Shown here: positions 7,595 to 10,617 of the stretch, one piece after another | Layout of the letters: every line of letters begins with the position of its first letter | How positions within the stretch are numbered: position 1 is the stretch's first letter | From: an uncultured Bacteroidota bacterium | Lineage (GTDB): Bacteria; Bacteroidota; Bacteroidia; Chitinophagales; Chitinophagaceae | Direction of reading: 5' to 3' | NCBI GenBank assembly: GCA_903944755.1 | Contig: CAJATB010000208.1 | Coordinates: 1 to 10,617 of the forward strand | Length of the DNA: 10,617 nucleotides | The notes under the pieces: model-generated | The model's input: only the letters and a program-made list of their open reading frames with translations | Told to the model about the DNA's origin: nothing | Database searches by the model: none | Translations under genes and position numbers: made by a program

Positions 7595-8782
7595 ATGCTA
7601 TTATATATTACTTTATTTGGATTTATTGTCACTTTTATACTATTTGTAAATTTAAGGCAGTCTAATAAGGCAAATCAATACCTTTTCTTTTTCTTTCTTA
7701 TAAACAATGTATACGCCTTGACGCATTATGCCACTATTGATTCTCAAAACGAGGATTTGATAGCGATTATGCTAGTAAACTTTAGCCCAGTTTTTGTACT
7801 GACTGGCCCCGCTTTATATTTTTATGTAAGAGGCTTGTTGCGAGATGATTTTACACTTCGACGAAGTGACTTATTTCATTTTATTCCTTTTTTCATTTAT
7901 TTTATTAATATTTCTGGCTATTTATTTTCAAGCTATGAACATAAACTTGAATTTGCACGACTTATTATAAGTAATCCTGCTGAATTGATGAATGTAGAGC
8001 ATTTATTTATTCCAGGAATAGTAACCTTTTTAGTAAGGCCTGTTTTTGCAATAGGATACGTATTAGCTACTGCTGGTATGGTTTTCAAGTATTATCGAAA
8101 CAATGATTTTATAGAAAAACAACATACTTTAATTTATAAGTGGTTATCCTTTTTACTAGTAACTTCACTTATTATTTATGTTAATTTTCTTCTTTTTTCT
8201 TTAGTTGCCATTAACCTAAGTAATTATGAAGAAGCTACAGAAGTAGGGAGGTATTTTCTTTTGATTGTTCTTATGGGAGTTATTTTCCTAAATATTTCAT
8301 TACTTTTTTTCCCTAACATATTGTATGGACTTCCTCAATTAGATTATCCTATTTTAGCTTCTTCAAAAAGGCAAGTAAACCCTGAAGTAACAATTAGTGA
8401 AATAGTGAAAAAGCAACCAAGAAGCTTTGAAATTTCTGAAGAAAAACTAGCATTATTAAAGTATAAAATTGACCTTTATATTGAAAAGAAGCCCTATTTA
8501 AACCCTGAGTTTAACTTGACCACAATGTCTTCAGATACTGATATACCCATCCATCATCTTTCTTATTATTTAAACGAACACTTGCATGTTAATTTTAATA
8601 CGTGGAAAAATGACTTAAAAATTACTCAAGTCATCAAATTAATCCAAGAAGGTTCAGGAGAAATTTTAACATTGGACGCTTTAGCCAAGCAAGCTGGTTT
8701 TGGATCAAGGACTAGTTTCTTTAACTCCTTCAAGCAAAAAATGGGTATTACACCCTCAGAGTACCTTAACAAGTTAGATTAA
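7595..8782 (+). CDS. Membrane-anchored AraC-family transcriptional regulator (seven helices plus HTH)
   Basis: The 395-residue product has two halves. Residues 1-247 contain about seven hydrophobic segments (roughly 3-20, 29-46, 55-80, 92-111, 138-164, 182-209 and 220-247), predicting an integral inner-membrane sensor. After a charged linker (about 250-300), residues 303-395 form an AraC/XylS-type double helix-turn-helix: the first near 306-330, the second at about 358-383 (LTLDALAKQAGFGSRTSFFN), ending in the characteristic GITPSEY segment (384-390). This membrane-plus-AraC arrangement is common in Bacteroidota, but its ligands are mostly unknown. Tethering implies regulation from the membrane. 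The gene is divergent from nuo and lies upstream of the surface-protein unit; either could be a target, but that is inference. It is AT-rich (14 G/C of 60 bases at 8161-8220). The ATG at 7595 gives a natural hydrophobic N terminus. Confidence 0.88.
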   Translation: MLLYITLFGFIVTFILFVNLRQSNKANQYLFFFFLINNVYALTHYATIDSQNEDLIAIMLVNFSPVFVLTGPALYFYVRGLLRDDFTLRRSDLFHFIPFFIYFINISGYLFSSYEHKLEFARLIISNPAELMNVEHLFIPGIVTFLVRPVFAIGYVLATAGMVFKYYRNNDFIEKQHTLIYKWLSFLLVTSLIIYVNFLLFSLVAINLSNYEEATEVGRYFLLIVLMGVIFLNISLLFFPNILYGLPQLDYPILASSKRQVNPEVTISEIVKKQPRSFEISEEKLALLKYKIDLYIEKKPYLNPEFNLTTMSSDTDIPIHHLSYYLNEHLHVNFNTWKNDLKITQVIKLIQEGSGEILTLDALAKQAGFGSRTSFFNSFKQKMGITPSEYLNKLD

Positions 8783-8814
8783 TTCAACATATATAACACT
8801 TTTCTCTAGACTTT

Positions 8815-8839
8815 TGTATCACTTTCATAAACTGATACA
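8815..8839. repeat. Inverted repeat TGTATCA-N11-TGATACA
   Basis: A perfect 7-bp inverted repeat (8815-8821 and 8833-8839) lies 32 bases after the stop of the AraC-type gene. With G-U pairing the stem can extend outward by about three pairs. There is no T-run after it, so it is a poor intrinsic terminator for the plus strand. It could instead be a two-site operator. A further partial copy of the half-site, TGTATC, occurs at 8901-8906. Confidence 0.45.
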
Positions 8840-8886
8840 GAGTAAATTCTAATTGCTTCCCCTACAATTATTTTTTCATTTAATTT

Positions 8887-8901
8887 CCGCGCTCGCGCGC
8901 T
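8887..8901. other. Short alternating C/G tract in AT-rich spacer
   Basis: The 15 bases CCGCGCTCGCGCGCT are almost entirely alternating C and G, in a spacer that is otherwise about two-thirds or more A/T. The function is unknown. It could be a small repeat family member, a protein-binding site or a fragment of a mobile repeat; copy number cannot be judged from one window. Confidence 0.4.
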
Positions 8902-8919
8902 GTATCTTATTTAGCACTT

Positions 8920-8942
8920 TTACCATACTGGTAGGATGGTAA
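8920..8942 (+). promoter_or_regulatory. Overlapping alternative hairpins upstream of the barrel gene
   Basis: TTACCAT (8920-8926) can pair with ATGGTAA (8936-8942) across a 9-base loop. The same left arm can instead pair through TACCA (8921-8925) with TGGTA at 8929-8933. The two right arms are direct repeats of TGGTA eight bases apart, so the pairings are mutually exclusive. The element ends 31 bases before the next start codon. It may be an operator or a leader structure; no role is demonstrated. Confidence 0.4.
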
Positions 8943-8973
8943 GTAAATTTAATATTAATTGAAATTATAATAT

Positions 8974-9774
8974 ATGTTTAAGTTGAAATTCCTCACATTA
9001 ATTACTTTGTTAATGTGTTTGTTTTATTCGTCAAGTGCACAAACTCCGACGGTTCCGGTGAGGACCCAAAAGGACCAGGACAAGTTGTACTTAAAGCGTC
9101 CTTTTTCGGATAAGGTAGCCAAGTTCAAACAGCAGATAGGTAAAAGCTGGGACAAGGTATTTGTAAATTTCACTGACAACAATACGTATTTATTGGCTGG
9201 CATGAATTTCTCGAACCAAACGGTAAGAACGGGTAATTATGCTTCTAGTTTCAACTATAGTTTGTCTGATTTTAATAAAAACACATTCAAGCCAGGCTAT
9301 TTAGCTGGTTTTAGGGTAGATGGCAAGTATAAGCAAATGCATCAATATTCTTTTGCCATGACTTTAAATAAAATTGCTACCGGCACTAGGTATAAGGAAT
9401 TAGGCAGTTTAGCGCCTTTTATTGGTAGTTATTCCAGTTTCAAAGCGGACGATCAGTTTTTCAATTTAAGTATTGCTGCCCATTACAAAAAACTAATTGT
9501 GTTAGGCGATACAGCAAAATACAAATTTTACGTGGTAGCAGGTCCAAGTATAGACACGCGTTTATCGGCACAGAGTGCAGACAATTTAGTGAACAATAAC
9601 TATCAACGTTTTTTACTAAGAGGCGACTTAGGTGTAGAGTTTGATAACAACGGCTACTACACTTTGTTTTTGCATTACAAACAAGGGATTACCTCATTTA
9701 CCAAAGCGCCAATAAAAGCAAATGTAAACAGTCTTGAACTAGGTATGGTGATAAGGGCAAGTGACTTATTTTAA
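8974..9774 (+). CDS. Probable outer-membrane beta-barrel protein (unrecognised family)
   Basis: The 266-residue product begins with a signal peptide, hydrophobic at about residues 5-18 and ending SSSA-Q, with cleavage likely after A22, typical of Bacteroidota exported proteins. After a basic, polar stretch (23-60) come alternating polar/hydrophobic strands rich in Tyr, Phe and Gly, for example YLLAGMNFSNQ near 73-83, GYLAGFRVDGKY near 108-119, YSFAMTLNK near 125-133, FYVVAGPSI near 185-193 and YYTLFLHYKQG near 228-238. The protein ends in Leu-Phe; a C-terminal Phe is usual for outer-membrane barrels. It may be distantly related to the PorT-like or PorP/SprF-type barrels, but no diagnostic motif supports either. 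It is the first gene of a three-gene unit, 22 bases ahead of the lipoprotein gene. Function unknown. Confidence 0.75.
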   Translation: MFKLKFLTLITLLMCLFYSSSAQTPTVPVRTQKDQDKLYLKRPFSDKVAKFKQQIGKSWDKVFVNFTDNNTYLLAGMNFSNQTVRTGNYASSFNYSLSDFNKNTFKPGYLAGFRVDGKYKQMHQYSFAMTLNKIATGTRYKELGSLAPFIGSYSSFKADDQFFNLSIAAHYKKLIVLGDTAKYKFYVVAGPSIDTRLSAQSADNLVNNNYQRFLLRGDLGVEFDNNGYYTLFLHYKQGITSFTKAPIKANVNSLELGMVIRASDLF

Positions 9775-9796
9775 AAAGCAGCGAAAAAAAAATAAA

Positions 9797-10210
9797 ATGA
9801 AAAAATATTTACAATACATACTAGCAATAACTATAGCAGCTACCCAGCTAGCTTCATGCACGAAGGACACAGAAAGTGCAGAGAGAAATTTAGCACAAAC
9901 CATGTTAGGGGATAAAACCTGGTATATGGATTTTAAGCAAACAGGTACATCGCTAAAAACATATGTAGGCCAATCGACTTATTTTATTAATTTTTTAAAT
10001 AACGGCAGCACGAACGACTCAGATGGTATAGTAGGAAGCTACACAGTGGAGAAAGTAGCCGGACAATTACAAATACATGTGCAAGCACAAACGAGCAGTG
10101 GTAGTGCAACAGAATACGTGTATGATATAGAGTCGGTGGGTGCTAAGAATTTAATTTTATCATTTCAACTTAGTGGCGTTAAAACTACTTACTATTATAG
10201 CACAAAGTAA
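9797..10210 (+). CDS. Small lipoprotein, lipocalin-like pattern (hypothetical)
   Basis: From the ATG at 9797 the product is 137 residues and starts with a classical lipoprotein signal: basic MKK, a hydrophobic core, then the lipobox LASC with C21 as the lipidated residue. The residues after it (TKDTES) include the Lys-Asp pair seen in part of the Bacteroidota surface-export signal, so surface exposure is possible. The mature part runs: a conserved-looking G-D-K-T-W-Y near 33-38, a FINFLNNGS strand near 60-68, a DGIVGSYTV strand, then paired strands to the C terminus. This resembles small lipocalin-like lipoproteins of Bacteroidota; the assignment is by pattern only. An in-frame GTG at 9761 would add a highly basic leader and overlap the previous gene, so ATG 9797 is preferred. 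The stop overlaps the next start by one base. Confidence 0.82.
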   Translation: MKKYLQYILAITIAATQLASCTKDTESAERNLAQTMLGDKTWYMDFKQTGTSLKTYVGQSTYFINFLNNGSTNDSDGIVGSYTVEKVAGQLQIHVQAQTSSGSATEYVYDIESVGAKNLILSFQLSGVKTTYYYSTK

Positions 10211-10617
10211 TGACAAACAAAACGAGTAGTAAATTAATGTATGTGGCCTTGCTAGCGGTAGTATTAGCTGTTCCACAAGCCACAAATGCGCAGGCGGCAG
10301 CCTTTGTAATGAGCAGTGTAGGTGCTATGGCTAATACAGCAAGTACTAGTAGTGCGATTAATTTTAAGAGTACGGCTAATTGCATTGACGTACAAACTGG
10401 TGTGGCCGTGTTAAGTGGTACAAGAGCAAATGGCCAGTTTGCAATAAACTGTGAAGTGACGATGCAGTTTAACGCCTTGGGCATTAAGTTGTTCCCTAAT
10501 CCGGTGAGTTCAAGCACGAAAGTGAAGTTTGTGAATACACCCCCATTAACGGAGACATTTAATTTAAGTATATGGACAGCCGAGGGCATGTTAATTACTA
10601 CCAGAAAAGAGACAGGC
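10210..10617 (+). CDS. Small secreted protein with T9SS type A sorting domain (3' end outside window)
   Basis: The frame opens with the ATG at 10210, sharing one base with the lipoprotein stop (TAATG), and stays open for 136 codons to the window edge. Residues 1-27 form a signal peptide ending TNA-Q. From about residue 91 the sequence IKLFPNPVSSSTKVKF, then ETFNLSIWTAEGMLI (115-129), matches the opening of the T9SS C-terminal sorting domain: the F/Y-P-N-P motif, a beta strand, then a strand ending in D/E-G plus hydrophobics. The rest of the domain (about 30 residues) should lie just past the edge. The passenger between signal and tail is only some 63 residues (28-90), Ala/Ser/Thr-rich at first, with C58 and C81 able to form a disulfide. 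The passenger is not recognised. It is likely secreted to the surface by the type IX system; function unknown. Confidence 0.8.
   Translation, partial: MTNKTSSKLMYVALLAVVLAVPQATNAQAAAFVMSSVGAMANTASTSSAINFKSTANCIDVQTGVAVLSGTRANGQFAINCEVTMQFNALGIKLFPNPVSSSTKVKFVNTPPLTETFNLSIWTAEGMLITTRKETG

Noticed and set aside
8815..8845. Intrinsic terminator after the AraC-type gene
   Set aside because: The stem is only 7 bp and AT-rich with an 11-base loop, and no T-run follows.
9761..9796. Upstream GTG start that would lengthen the lipoprotein by 12 residues
   Set aside because: It overlaps the end of the barrel gene and would put a highly basic leader in front of a classical lipoprotein signal that begins at ATG 9797.
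10185..10589. Minus-strand open frame of 134 codons at the right end
   Set aside because: It lies antisense to the lipoprotein end and the T9SS-tailed gene, whose signal peptide and sorting motif are clear; the antisense translation shows no coherent domain.
1..10617. CRISPR array, tRNA/rRNA genes, insertion sequence or phage genes
   Set aside because: No regularly spaced repeats, cloverleaf-like sequences, transposase or integrase motifs, or terminal repeats were seen.

Overview
The window looks like a chromosomal segment of an AT-rich Bacteroidota bacterium, most likely in the Sphingobacteriales/Chitinophagales/Cytophagales/Flavobacteriia part of the phylum. Clues are the low GC content, signal peptides ending in an Ala-Gln cleavage site, a seven-helix membrane protein fused to an AraC-type DNA-binding domain, and a secreted protein with a type IX secretion (T9SS) C-terminal sorting signal. 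No closer assignment is possible from the sequence alone.

Region 1 (1-7344, minus strand) is a respiratory complex I operon, read right to left as nuoA-B-C-D-H-I-J-K-L-M. nuoM runs off the left edge. Junctions are tight: the widest gap is 36 bases, and nuoA/nuoB and nuoI/nuoJ overlap. nuoC and nuoD are separate genes. The slot between nuoD and nuoH, where nuoE, nuoF and nuoG normally sit, holds only 19 bases. The operon therefore encodes the quinone-binding and Fe-S connecting module (B, C, D, I) and the proton-pumping membrane arm (A, H, J, K, L, M), but no NADH-oxidising module. The cluster ligands and proton-path residues that I could check are intact, so this looks like a working 11-subunit-type enzyme with an electron donor other than NADH, or one whose NADH module is encoded elsewhere.

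Region 2 (7345-7594) is a 250-base divergent intergenic stretch. It should hold the nuo promoter and that of the gene to its right.

Region 3 (7595-8782, plus strand) encodes a membrane-anchored AraC-family regulator with about seven transmembrane helices.

Region 4 (8783-8973) is a 191-base noncoding gap with three notable structures: a 7-bp inverted repeat, a short alternating C/G tract, and a pair of overlapping, mutually exclusive hairpins just before the next gene.

Region 5 (8974-10617, plus strand) is a compact three-gene unit: a signal-peptide-bearing probable outer-membrane beta-barrel, a small lipoprotein with a lipocalin-like pattern, and a very small exported protein ending in a T9SS type A sorting tail, cut by the right edge. 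Its GC content is visibly higher than that of the genes to its left. Outer-membrane barrel, lipoprotein and T9SS-exported small protein together suggest an uncharacterised cell-surface system, and this is the part of the window most worth following up.
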